DNA of 64,000 bases from NCBI GenBank assembly GCA_905182995.1, contig CAJJDP010000115.1:172765-236764 (forward strand). The letters are read 5' to 3'. Position numbers and translations under genes: made by a program. This stretch comes from Paramecium octaurelia. Taxonomy: Eukaryota; Ciliophora; Oligohymenophorea; Peniculida; Parameciidae. Of this stretch, positions 1 through 9,980 are shown one piece after another. The notes beneath the pieces are model-generated. The model saw only the letters and a program-made list of their open reading frames with translations. It was not told the DNA's origin and did not search any database. The number at the start of each line of letters is the position of its first letter. The stretch's first letter is position 1.

Positions 1-302
1 CCATCATTGGTTCATCAAAATGGGAACTAGGCATTAAAGAAATCAATATCTTTAAGTATAAAGAGGGAAGTCTTTGTCTACTATTATTGAAAATTCTGTA
101 GATATTACTTAAAGGTAAATTCGATTTCTATTTTAGTTATTATTAATCCAATTCTTAATTGCACTAATCTATTAAAGAAGAGGACAGATTAGACAGGGTA
201 GAAAAGGAGTTTATTTAAGATAGTCTATATGATAAATTGCTCCATTTTAATAGTATTTCGTATTAGCCTTCTAAAATTCGTCACAATTAGCAATAATCGT
301 GA
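1..302 (+). pseudogene. 3' fragment of an unidentified coding sequence
   Basis: Frame 3 stays open from the window edge to a TGA at 300-302 with TAA/TAG read as Gln. The C-terminal part is charged and Gln-rich, ending in several Gln and Ser codons as ciliate proteins often do. I recognise no domain. It lies directly upstream of a long stretch of broken coding frames, so it may be the least damaged part of the same dead gene, or the true 3' end of a living gene that starts outside the window. I cannot decide between these. Confidence 0.4.
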
Positions 303-359
303 TATTTTAAATTATTTTTATTATATTTATATGTGAAAAAAAAAGAAATTTAGATATAC

Positions 360-2250
360 CTGGAATTTTGAAAGGCTGGTCAAAAACTCAGGAAGTAGTG
401 TATCAAATTGATTTCTTCATTTCGATAAACAAGTTATCAATTTATATAAAGAAAAGAACAGAAGATAAGTTAAGATAAGAACAAAATATTAATAACCATA
501 AAAATGAAATATTCAATTAATCAATGTATCCAAACAATTAGAATAATCGCTATTTATTAAATGGTGAGACTGTTAGACAGTTTACTGATTTAGTTAATTT
601 TGTATTTACTAATAGTTGAGTATTATTGTATCAGAAGAAATAAACACATTAATATTAAAATTTGGAAAATATAACTTTACTAACTTAAAATGGAATATGA
701 AGAATTTAATTTTGAGCTGGCTAATCAATTGAGAGTCAACCCCTTAATATTATTTCTTCATAAATATCTTAGGACAAGAAATGAATCTGGGATGTTAAAT
801 TTTAATACATATGCGCCAATTACAAATAAACAAAATTAAATTAGTTTTTTACTAATATTCTATTTTAATGATGCATTAACTATAGAAATGTATAAATTTG
901 ACCAAATGTTCCAATTAATTATTTTTAGAAAGGCATATCATAATATTTTTACTAAGATGTTAATTTATATAGAAAGTAATCAATATTTAATTGATTTAAT
1001 TTGATAAAATATAAGATAAAGCAAAAATCAAATTTGTAACTATTCATTTTAAGAGAAAGAACAATGTTATCAGCAGAAGATTTACTTTCATCTGAAATTA
1101 TATCAAATTAACCATAAATATGTTAATGTGGTAAAGATAGATTTAATAGGAAACATTAGATATATATTAATTGGAATTATTGCTTATTTAATAATAATAG
1201 TTTAGCTTCAAATAACTATTTATCAAGTTGAACGTATCTACTAATTTTTTGACTTTCAAAAAGGGCAAAATTATAGTTATATCATATAATCTAATTTGAG
1301 AAGCTAAAGTGTTCAAAAATAAGTAGATATGGGTTAAAATCAATTTCAGTGATCTAAATCGTTTTCTTTTATAACAGAATACATAAACAGATTTTTCAGT
1401 AGATTATAAGAATACATTAATCAAATGCAATAATAATAACATTTTTTGTTCTATTATATATCTTAAATTTATTAATGTAAATGCTACACTCTTAACAATT
1501 ATTCTTCGAGAAATAAAGGTCAATCTCTTATTATCTTTCACCGTAAGAGTCTGAGACTAAATAACTCAGTAATGATCTAATTTGAAATAATTCTTGTTTA
1601 TTAGGAAATTTAAAAAACTCTTTTGCTACAATTTTTTGTTCAAAAAATAAGTTTTTCAAATACAGAGATTAATAATGATTTAATACAAGTATTGCATATA
1701 TTCATATTTTCATTGAAGAGATCTTCTTCCATATTTATTGTTTAGTTAACCAATTAAATTGGCTCTAACGGATTTAGGTATATGGTTTAGTTAAAAACTG
1801 TCTTGATCAGAAGCCTTAGTGTAGGATAAGTCCAAATCCATTTACAGAGACTAAGACTTTTATTCAATGAAATTGTCTATTTGTTGATTTTTGATTTATG
1901 AACTACTGTTTACACTCTGTCTTTTTTTCTTGTTTTCACAAGCCTTTTGATGAAATCGATTCTTCTCTAAACTGAAAAAGTTCATCAATTATTAATATTA
2001 ATGGTTAGATAAATGAAAGCAATAATCGATATAAAAATCTTGCAAATTCATGTATATATCTCAATCAAGAAGTGAAGAAAAGATGAATCAAATAAAAATA
2101 GCAGCAATATCCTTGGATAAGCTCTAAGAAGTAACGAATTATAATAATTCAAGTTTAATTAGCCTCATAATTTATTTTGTGTTAATTTTTATTAAATGAT
2201 AGATACTAAAAAACTATCTTATTCAATAATTAAAATATTACAATAATTTA
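360..2250 (+). pseudogene. Decayed coding sequence, multiple frameshifts and TGA stops
   Basis: Short runs of protein-like sequence appear one after another in different plus-strand frames and are cut off by TGA or by frame changes that no GT-AG intron of normal size explains. Examples are the frame around 370-480 (WNFERL, then LHFDKQ after an in-frame TGA), a following NGETVRQF segment near 560-600, a 55-codon stretch beginning at an ATG near 1064, and another run near 1950-2190. This pattern is expected for a gene inactivated long ago. No family is recognisable. The boundaries are approximate, and 2251-2413 holds nothing I can support. Confidence 0.45.
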
Positions 2251-2413
2251 TGTTTAAAAAACCTAGTATTTATCAAAATAAACAAGGTAAGATTTTTATA
2301 GAAAACAGGTTTATGTAATTAAGTAGTTTCCGAATGGAATGCTTAATATATTATTTTTAACAAAAACAGGCTTATTAATTCTATAAATAAAATTATATTG
2401 TTTAAATAAAAAA

Positions 2414-3067
2414 ATGAACAACTATGTATACGGATAGAACTGTAAGTATTTTTATTCAAACTAATAGAGTAGGGAATAATTTAGCAATTGTTCTTAAAGA
2501 TTGAATAGTTAATGACAGAAATATAAAAATTGACGAACTTCTCCAATCAATTAATAATGAATCTATAGACTCAAGAAAACTAATACAATTCTCTTAAGAG
2601 ATAGTTTAATGATCTATGGGGTTAATTAAGTGAGCAATAAAAGATCTGGTTTAATTTAAAGAATAATACTCAACACTATACTCTATCAAATGAAGCCTTC
2701 GTGATGACTAATTTAATAACCGATATAAAGAGTAGAGTATCAGAGATACAACAGTTCAATTCTTATTAATATGATCAATATAAATACAAAAAATGCTAAT
2801 TATGCCAAGAGAAAGATTACACAATAAGCAATTTGAAAGCATAAATACAGAAATAGGCACAGATTTTAATAAAATTGCAATGTAAAGAATATCAAATATA
2901 TTTAACTAGAGGACAGTGAAACTCCACAGCCTTAAATTTAAAATAATATTGCTAATTATTCTAATCAAAGAATCCATACTGATGGATTTACAAGGTAAAG
3001 GTTTGCCTCTCAGAAACTGTTCTAAAGTAATTTAAGTACGACAACAGCTCCTGGCTCAAGGTTTTGA
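2414..3067 (+). CDS. Hypothetical coiled-coil protein (~199 aa, 2 introns)
   Basis: Three exons are joined by two introns at 2442-2467 (26 nt, GTAAGT...TAATAG) and 2882-2909 (28 nt, GTAAAG...ACTAG). After splicing the frame is open from ATG 2414 to TGA 3065-3067. Residues 10-80 and 95-140 are rich in Gln, Leu, Asn and Lys with heptad-like spacing, suggesting a coiled coil. A CxxC pair (KKCQLCQEK) sits between them. The C-terminus is Thr/Ser-rich. No known family. It follows decayed sequence upstream and converges on the next gene with 58 bases between. Confidence 0.75.
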
Positions 3068-3125
3068 TAAATTATATATTCCTGTAATAAATTGTATAAA
3101 TAAATAAAAATCGATAAAAGGTAAT

Positions 3126-4342
3126 TCAATTTTTTTTAATGCTGGACTTAGGAGATCTGTCTTTGGTTACATTGAAAGATTGATCCTTCTTTTAGGGTTT
3201 CTTTAGCAAGTCATGTTTTTCTTTGTTGGACATTAAGGTCATCAACTGAGAAGTTAACTAAATAAATTCTGACTTTATGAGAGAATGCTTTCCTGATTCC
3301 ATTTCTTAGAGTAAAGGAGTAATAGCTTAAAGAACTTGAGGATCTAAATTTGAGATGTCAATTCTTAAAGAATCAATCTCACCATCTTAATCAGAGTCCA
3401 GGAGATCAAATATATTTGCCAGTTTGTTGTAAATAGCTTATTGAATAATCTTATCAGATTAATGACTAGCTTTGACTTGGGATTAAAAGAGTGCTTGATC
3501 CATGCTGGATGATAAGAGTTAAGCCTTCTTATCTGCCAAAGTTTTAGCCTGATTGTAAAGGGAATCAAATAAATTATCTGGACGAGATTCAGGAGGTCTA
3601 CCTGTCTTAGGTCGAAAACACTCGTCTACTGGTTATTGTTTATCTTTAATGGAAGTTAGGTATTTTTGCTGTCTATCTTAGAAGGATTATCCAGAAACAA
3701 GTTGTTCTGACAATTAATCAATTTTTGGATGGAAAGTATGATTTTCAGTGAAGTATTCCTCTCCTTTCTGATTCAACTTCACTTGTCTAATTGTGTTCAC
3801 TTAGTAGAGTTGTTCATAATGAGGGATTTAGATTTAAGAGCCTTTTTTCTTCTCTTCGATAATTGCTTGAGATCTAATTAAATAATATAGTACTGTTTAT
3901 CGATCTGGGGATGGAAAGAGCATTGTTGTTGTTATTCTTCAACCTTATGAAACTAGGCCTACTCTTTCTTTTCAGAATAGACTTTGGCTAGTTGATTCAG
4001 ATACACACATGTAGGTTCTTGGGGTCTATGAACAATTTTGGATGAGATTGGATTGATTGATGGTTTATGAGTGCATTCAACCATCTATTATTGTTGTTTC
4101 TCCAATAATGCCATTTCTGCTTTTAAAATGAATTCATCCTTTTTGGACATTCCTCTCTGATATAACAATTAGCCATAATTAACATCCGATTCCTAATTGT
4201 GGACCAATTAGTTAGAAATTTGCAGTCGTTCAGAGTCTTGTCTTTGCATTTTCATTTTTTTAATTTAAGCACTTTGATACAACCTGTCAAAAACATTGCC
4301 ATCTCTTTTTCCTTGAGGTGTCTTTGGAGACTGAGCACTCAT
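3126..4342 (-). CDS. EF-hand protein with repeated C-F/H-P-I motifs (398 aa)
   Basis: ATG at 4342, TGA at 3126-3128 and one 20-nt intron at 3874-3893. The N-terminus has the phrase VFDRLYQSA and near residue 250 a similar LFDSLYNQA, a repeat seen in several ciliate proteins. Between them lie spaced motifs ending in P and I (CTHKPSIN, CSFHPQID, HTFHPKID, CFRPKTG). Near residue 305 a single EF-hand-like loop, DSDQDGEID, follows IFDLL. Such proteins are usually assigned to cytoskeletal or ciliary structures, but that is inference. The start is favoured because the upstream gene ends 84 bases away and the Met is the first one in the frame. Confidence 0.8.
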
Positions 4343-4426
4343 TTACTTAACTAAATTTTGTTATGGCAGTTGTTCAGGTTGATTGTCTTAAGTGATTTGT
4401 CGCTCTTTCAATTTTTACAACTAATC

Positions 4427-4703
4427 TCATTTAGACTTATATACGTATTGAGTCATGTTCTACTTTTCCTTCTGAGCCACTATCATATTCTATTTGATAT
4501 TCTCAGCCAGTATAGGGACCAATCGTTGATTCAATTTGTGTAGATTGCAGAAATTCATGGCCAATAATTCTGGTTCATCATCTTCAAATACATCAATCCT
4601 TGCTGTGTTTTTGTCATCGATTTACACTGTCATTACAAGTAATTGACCACCCTTTTCTAATATTAAGAAAGATTACTTAATCTTCAACAGAATTTTGGCT
4701 CAT
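4427..4703 (-). CDS. Small hypothetical protein (83 aa)
   Basis: Two exons with a 25-nt intron at 4652-4676; ATG 4703, TGA 4427-4429, 252 coding bases. The protein starts MSQNSVEDQ, then has a beta-rich stretch (LLVMTVQIDD) followed by the acidic VFEDDEPELLAMNF. This resembles the short ubiquitin-fold-like N-terminal modules found at the front of several ciliate and flagellar proteins, here standing alone before a basic helical tail. A shorter start at the internal Met of VMTVQI is possible. Function unknown. Confidence 0.6.
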
Positions 4704-5006
4704 TGATAATTAATAAACTAAATTAAAATTAATAGTGACCTTAATCAACCAAACTTGAATAAATAACATGGTCTGTCAAACAATTAATTTTTAATTCAAG
4801 TAGAAATGATGCATTATAACAAAAAAGGAAAATCAAATTAACAATAATTCAACCAACTATTAAATTATTAAGAATGCTCTATCAAATAACAAAGTCTGAT
4901 AACATCAAAGTACTAAAAATGTTTACTCACTTAAGTTACAAATGAAAGTAATTGATAATTATTTTTAATATATAAAAAACATAAAATAAATTACCTAAAA
5001 ATACTT
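4704..5006. other. Divergent intergenic region, no gene seen
   Basis: About 300 A+T-rich bases between the minus-strand small gene and the plus-strand kinase. All six frames are closed by TGA or lack protein-like composition. It presumably holds both promoters. Confidence 0.5.
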
Positions 5007-6398
5007 ATGAAAAAATTCAGGGAATTGAAAAAGACAGGTGATGGAACATTTGGTGTAGTAATAAAAGCTGAAGACACTTTAACCCATGATTTAGTTGCAA
5101 TCAAAAAGATGAAATAAAAGTATCACAATTTCGATGAATGCACCAATTTGAAAGAAGTTAAAGCTTTATTAAAACTCCAAAACCATCCCAATATTGTTAA
5201 GCTCAAAGAAAGTATTACCTATCAATATTTAGTTTTCCTTGATAACGATACCCTTTGTTTAGTGTTTGAATTTGTAGAAAAAAGTATTTATCAAATGTAC
5301 ACTCAATAAAAAGAAATGGTACAATTCATCCCCCTATTTTAGGGCAAAACTATTTCCTAGGATCAAATCAAATCTATCATCTACCAAGTTGCCAATGGTC
5401 TAAGCTACATGCATAAACATGGATATTTTCATCGAGATCTTAAGCCAGAGAATATGCTCCTCACCAACGATGGAGTAGTTAAAATTATTGATCTCGGGTG
5501 TGCAAGGGAAATAAGATCTAGACCTCCCTATACGGATTACATTGCCACTAGATGGTATCGAGTACAATTTGAATCCAAATTAATAGGCTCCAGAAATTCT
5601 ATTGAAGCAAGCCAATTACAATAGTCCCGTCGACATTTTCGCATTGGGTTGCATAATGGCTGAACTATTTTTGAATCGACCTTTATTCCAAGGCAATTCA
5701 GAATTAGAATAATTCAATAAAATTCTCTCGACTCTTGGGTACATAGTTATATATATATCCACAGCACATTTACTCAATAAGAATGGCCAGAAGGAACTAG
5801 ATTGGTATCCCAAATGGGCTTAGCTCTTGCTTAATTTCAACCATTACAATTATAATAGATGATACCAAATGCAAGCACCGAGGCCATAAATTTGTTAGCT
5901 TAAATGATTAGATGGGATCCAAATAAGAGGATTACTGCTGCCTAAATGTTGACCCATCCCTTTTTTTATAACATTGAAAAGATAGCTCCCACTTTGATTT
6001 TCGAAGAATAAAGCAAATCAAAGGATGACCCAAAACCTTTTGAGTCCAAACACAAGGCCAAATCGTAAAATTAAAAGGAGGAAATTCAAACTTAATTTAA
6101 GCCCAAACAATAATATTTATAATAAATCAAAGATGATGATAGCAATGATCTGGATGACATCCTAGATTTCATTACTACAGAAAACAAACCCATGCCATCC
6201 AAATTAACCACCTAAAGTGCAAAGACACTCGACTTTAGTGAATTTATCCCCACCTAACCTCCTAATAAATAATTCAAAAATCTATAATCCAGTTAATTAC
6301 AGGAATAAAATAAGAAGGAAAATAATTCTATTTACGATTTTAGTCATCTACAAAGTTTTAAGCCCAACAAACAACCAAATTTAAATTCTAAATATTGA
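5007..6398 (+). CDS. MAK/ICK (RCK)-family serine/threonine kinase
   Basis: 439-residue kinase of the RCK group, whose known members control ciliary length and intraflagellar transport. Glycine loop GDGTFGVV at residue ~13, AIKKMK with the catalytic Lys ~35, HRDLKPEN in the catalytic loop, DLG in place of DFG, and the activation segment [16 protein letters not shown] with the T-x-Y doublet typical of MAK/ICK. The ~150-residue tail is basic and Gln-rich, as in other MAK/ICK proteins. Introns: 5212-5232 (21 nt, in frame, removal restores LKEIF), 5562-5586 (25 nt, inside WYR-APE) and about 5739-5764 (26 nt). Exons total 440 codons. A role in cilia is inferred from the family. Confidence 0.9.
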
Positions 6399-6601
6399 TG
6401 ATTTGCATTCTTTAATTTTATATATAAAACATTATCAAAGTCTCACTCCTAGTTATTATATCGAATTTGAATTCATGTTAATTTTATAACTATATTTCTA
6501 TTAAATAATTTCTATTAAAATATAATTGATCTATCAATATTTTACATACTCAATTATCGACTAAAATAGACTAAAATTGGAAAGATAGAGAAAAATTACA
6601 T

Positions 6602-6922
6602 ATGAGTAAAGATATAGGGCTAGTACGATTGAATTAAAACTCACTTACTTTAAGAGATTTGAAGTATTTATCAGAATTTGTTTAATTCTTAATGATTGAT
6701 ATTGAAACCAATTTCAGTTAAGAAGGATCTACTGAAGATTTCTCATTTCAATCGAATATAAGTTTTGATTCTTTTTTCCAAATGACAATTCTGCAATATC
6801 AATCATCTAAACATACTGAAGAGATTCCTAATTGTATTATTAATTACTTCAAATATAGTGAGTTACAATAAAAATATTTGAGATACTTCTAAAGACTTTC
6901 ATACAATACCATTTTTAATTGA
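6602..6922 (+). CDS. Hypothetical protein (106 aa)
   Basis: Open from ATG 6602 to TGA 6920-6922 without an intron. Composition is protein-like: Leu/Phe-rich helical start (LRDLKYLSEF), a Ser/Phe-rich middle and a Tyr-rich end. No family recognised. It could be a short remnant of a larger gene, since it stands alone in a 3' spacer. Confidence 0.45.
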
Positions 6923-7230
6923 CCTTGACAAAAAATTCTCCTTTTTAATAATAATCCTCGTTATTGGCTACTAAAACTAAACAACTACTATAAGGGAGCT
7001 GTATTAATACATAAATCTCATATTATCTTATATTCTTGATAATTGTTTTATAATAACTAAAGGAATATCATATTTATTGATGATTTGAAGTTTCTCTTTT
7101 ATAATCATTTTTGACGTTTTACTAAAATTAAATATGAAAGAATGCAAGTCTAATTAGGAACATAGAAGGTTTGAAATAAATTGTAAGGTTTAAAGCATTA
7201 TATTCAATATAAATATTAAATAAAAAAAAT
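6923..7230. other. Intergenic, no gene seen
   Basis: A+T-rich spacer between the hypothetical gene and the tRNA. TGA stops interrupt every frame. The A-run at 7221-7230 is the T-run terminator of the minus-strand tRNA. Confidence 0.4.
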
Positions 7231-7302
7231 CATCCGAGGCAGGAGTCGAACCTGCAACCTACAGCTTAGGAGGCTGTCGCGCTACCATTACGCCACACGG
7301 AC
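7231..7302 (-). tRNA. trnR-CCT: tRNA-Arg (anticodon CCT)
   Basis: The minus strand folds as a 72-nt cloverleaf. The D arm is GCGT...GCGC with AATGGTA loop; the anticodon stem ACAGC/GCTGT holds loop CTCCTAA with CCT at 34-36, reading AGG (Arg); the variable loop is AGGTT; the T arm is GCAGG-TTCGACT-CCTGC. The acceptor pairs GTCCGTG with CTCGGAT, including one G-T wobble at the end and one T-T mismatch at the sixth pair. A T-run, the usual RNA polymerase III terminator, follows directly. No intron. Confidence 0.92.
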
Positions 7303-8227
7303 ATATTAAGTAATTTGTGATTAATTCATTTATAACTTGATTCTTTTTCATAATATTAGTAGAATAGTATTCTATTTATTAATGGAGAACTTTGTATTAA
7401 TTCAAATGTGAAGTGAATGATTTAGTTCTTTATCTTATAATAAATATGATCAATCAAAAGATATTATTCAATCAGAAATATATCAATCAAAATAAATGAG
7501 AAGAAATCTCTCATCTGTCAGATTTCTATACCTTAATCCAGGTAGTAGGACATAAATCCTTCAACCTTCAGAGCTAATCATATCTGTTTTAAAAAGAAAA
7601 CTATTACTTTTTTTATTTCTAATCTCCTTAAGAAAAAATCAAATAGGGTTGAAGTTAATCTGCATAAAGTAATTATTTAGATATTTTCTTAATAGAAATT
7701 GAAATTTTTTTCATTATAATTCACTATTTATTAATTAAATTTACTTAATGGAATAGGACAATTAAAACTAAATTTTAATATTAATTCAATTTGAATATTT
7801 TGCTTAATTTGCGCTTTAAAACCTTTTAAATACTGATAAAAATTTAGAGTTTATATCATGATGGTTCTAGAAAAAGTTGCTGAAGCCATTTAAAAATTAG
7901 AGGGATCTTTAGTGGTAACACTTTATTCTTAATAAAAAACTAAGAAAAACTTATGATTCTAACTTTGCAAGAGGTTTATTGAAATGAGATGTGAAACCAA
8001 GAATATATATTGCATGTTAACTATAGTAAAAAAGAGGATTAGTTTAGTAAATGCAATTAATCCAATTTGCAGTAGATTATTCTATAATAAATTATAAGTT
8101 TTATCGATCGAATTGATGTGAGATACAATTATCTTGTTCTGCAACTATGTATTGGTTTATAATATCCAATACTAAGAATTTATTATATAAATTTATTTAT
8201 TTCCATAAATGATATAACTAATATGTA
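7303..8227. other. Long spacer with one possible gene remnant
   Basis: About 900 A+T-rich bases. Apart from the weak coding-like segment described at 7858-8130, I see no open frame of protein-like composition, no RNA gene and no repeat. Confidence 0.4.
7858..8130 (+). pseudogene. Possible remnant of a small winged-helix/H1-like gene
   Basis: From tandem ATG codons at 7858/7861 the frame reads MVLEKVAEAIQKLEGS and then falls apart. In a neighbouring frame NFARGLLK is followed by a TGA and then DVKPRIY, and shortly after by QQKRGLVQ. The order loosely recalls linker-histone winged-helix domains (a helix, a GLLK-like segment, then a GxLVQ strand). The match is weak and by eye only. If real, the gene is dead. 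Confidence 0.25.
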
Positions 8228-8648
8228 TCACTTTTTTTATTATTCTAAGCCTTATTTAATGCGTGGTACTAATTCCTCTATTGAATTGATAGATATATGA
8301 ATTACCTCTTACTTATCTAGCTTTTTCTCTGATTTACTGCATATTTTTGCTTTTGGCATTTGCTCTAATTTTTTTGAACATAGGAGCGTATTTAAATACG
8401 TCTGGGATGACTACAAATCTGATCTGGCTTCCTCTCAAATATACTTATTCTAAGGACATGGGTCTACCATCTCTAGTTACCATTTAGACTTCATCCAATC
8501 TTACATTCATTGTGTCCTAGAATTTAGGGAAATTGATTACTTCTGCTTCAGCCATATATCCTGTAAACATTTCACCAGTTTTTAATTCGACTGTGACGAT
8601 GTGATGGACTGCTTCATGCATAATTTTGAGTGGTACTCCTAAAGACAT
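8228..8648 (-). CDS. SNRPD3: Small nuclear ribonucleoprotein SmD3
   Basis: 130 residues, the usual size. The Sm1 region starts [20 protein letters not shown] and the Sm2 motif is [14 protein letters not shown], the D3-type signature. The tail is basic. SmD3 is a subunit of the heptameric Sm ring on spliceosomal snRNAs, which fits a genome with many introns. One 28-nt intron at 8278-8305 lies in the tail, and splicing gives [10 protein letters not shown] before TGA 8228-8230. ATG at 8648 gives the canonical N-terminus. Divergent from the globin gene, 182 bases apart. Confidence 0.95.
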
Positions 8649-8830
8649 TACTTAATTTTTATATTAATTATATAATTTAATTAATATTCACAATAATTTG
8701 ATGGAAACACTGACGTTTTAGGGATGGAACCAAAAAGTGAATAACTCTCAAAATCAATTCAATTTAGTCTTTTTTTTGGGATATTGATTGCAAATTAATA
8801 TTAAAAAATAAAAGATTTTAATAAATAAAA

Positions 8831-9234
8831 ATGGACAATAAGAAATGTTTATTTGAGAGATTTGGAGGCGATCAATAAGTGTCTGAACTCATTGATCAAT
8901 TCTACTACAAAGTCCTCTTTGATAAATTATTAAGAGATAAGTTTCTCAAAGCTGACATGAGTCGTGTAAGATATCAATAGAAGAGATTCTTTTCCTAAAT
9001 GATGGGTGATAAAAACACTCAATATACAGGCAGGTAACATACTCGTATCTAAGGATTAGAGATTTGATTGAAGTTCATAAAGGTCTGAACATAACAAATT
9101 AGCAGTTCGATAAATTTAAAGTACATCTCAAAAACATCGCACAGGACATGGAAGTAGGTGGAGCAGATTTGGAAGAATTATTAGATCATGTCGAAAAGTA
9201 TAGAGAAACCATTGTGTTTAATAAGGCAGTGTGA
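8831..9234 (+). CDS. Truncated (2-on-2) haemoglobin
   Basis: 125 residues, typical for group I truncated globins of ciliates. The start LFERFGGDQQVSELIDQFY matches the family's N-terminal FxxxGG...FY pattern. The centre has FFSQMMGDKNTQYTGRDLIEVHKGL, equivalent to the family stretch with the glycine motif followed by the proximal HxxL helix (His at the F8 position). One 26-nt intron at 9034-9059 interrupts TG-R. Free-living Paramecium species carry such haemoglobins for oxygen binding in the cytosol. Start Met is the first in frame. Confidence 0.9.
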
Positions 9235-9537
9235 TTCTATAATTATTATACATTCACATACACAATTTCATCTATTTACTTTAAAATACGCATCATTAAT
9301 GAGAATTATAAGAAATAAAAGTGATAAGCATTAAAAAAAGCATATAATAATAACAAAACTATTTTAAGTCATTCTTAAACTTAAATCATATTTAACCATA
9401 GCCATCTCCTCTTAAAACATAACTCTATTGTTCAATCTGGATTATTCTCCAAATAATCTCATTGAAAATATAATTGATTAATTAATATTTATTCACAATT
9501 CATGAATACATAATATATTTATATATTATATTTACTT
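9235..9537. other. Convergent 3' spacer, no gene seen
   Basis: About 300 bases between the ends of the globin and EF-hand genes, with TGA stops in all frames and no protein-like run. Confidence 0.45.
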
Positions 9538-9956
9538 TCACCCTTTCTTTTTATCTAAATTCTCGAATTTAACCCAAGATGACCCTGATTCAATGCTCTC
9601 CAGCTGAGTATATTAATTTTTAAATTAATACTTCATCAGAAATCTCCTCCTCTGTGTGACCACTCCTTAATACTGATGTCCAAAAATTGAGCCATTCTTC
9701 TTCTGATATTGTTCCACTGTTATCAGTGTCAACAGATTTAAATAGTTCTTCAGTATTCAATTTTGCAAAGTTGCTTTTCCTATTCACATTTAATATTGTC
9801 AAGCATACCAATATTTAATGGTTTCCGATTTTTCAATTGATTTAGAACCATCAACATCAAATCTTGCAAATAACTTAAGCACTCTATCTCTCATTTAAGG
9901 AGATAACTAGATGTAGATTAAAATTAATTTACTTCCTTTCCCTGAGTAGGGCCCAT
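9538..9956 (-). CDS. Small two-EF-hand calcium-binding protein (111 aa)
   Basis: Four exons with introns of 26, 29 and 28 nt; coding length 336 bases from ATG 9956 to TGA 9538-9540. EF1 loop is DVDGSKSIEKSE and EF2 loop DTDNSGTISEEE, both with Asp at positions 1 and 3 and Glu at 12, so both should bind Ca2+. The last exon gives a Ser-rich and then Lys-rich tail. Without splicing only the second EF-hand is visible as an open frame. It starts 24 bases from the divergent K+ channel gene, so the two must share a promoter region. Specific partner unknown. Confidence 0.87.
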
Positions 9957-9980
9957 TGTTAATTTTATAAAAATTTAATA

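Noticed and set aside
5409-5624. A truncated 71-residue kinase fragment
   Set aside because: Only appears truncated because TAA/TAG are read as stops and a 25-nt intron is retained; the full kinase is intact.
5739-5764. TATATA run as a promoter element
   Set aside because: It lies inside an intron of the MAK-type kinase; TA-rich runs are ordinary here.
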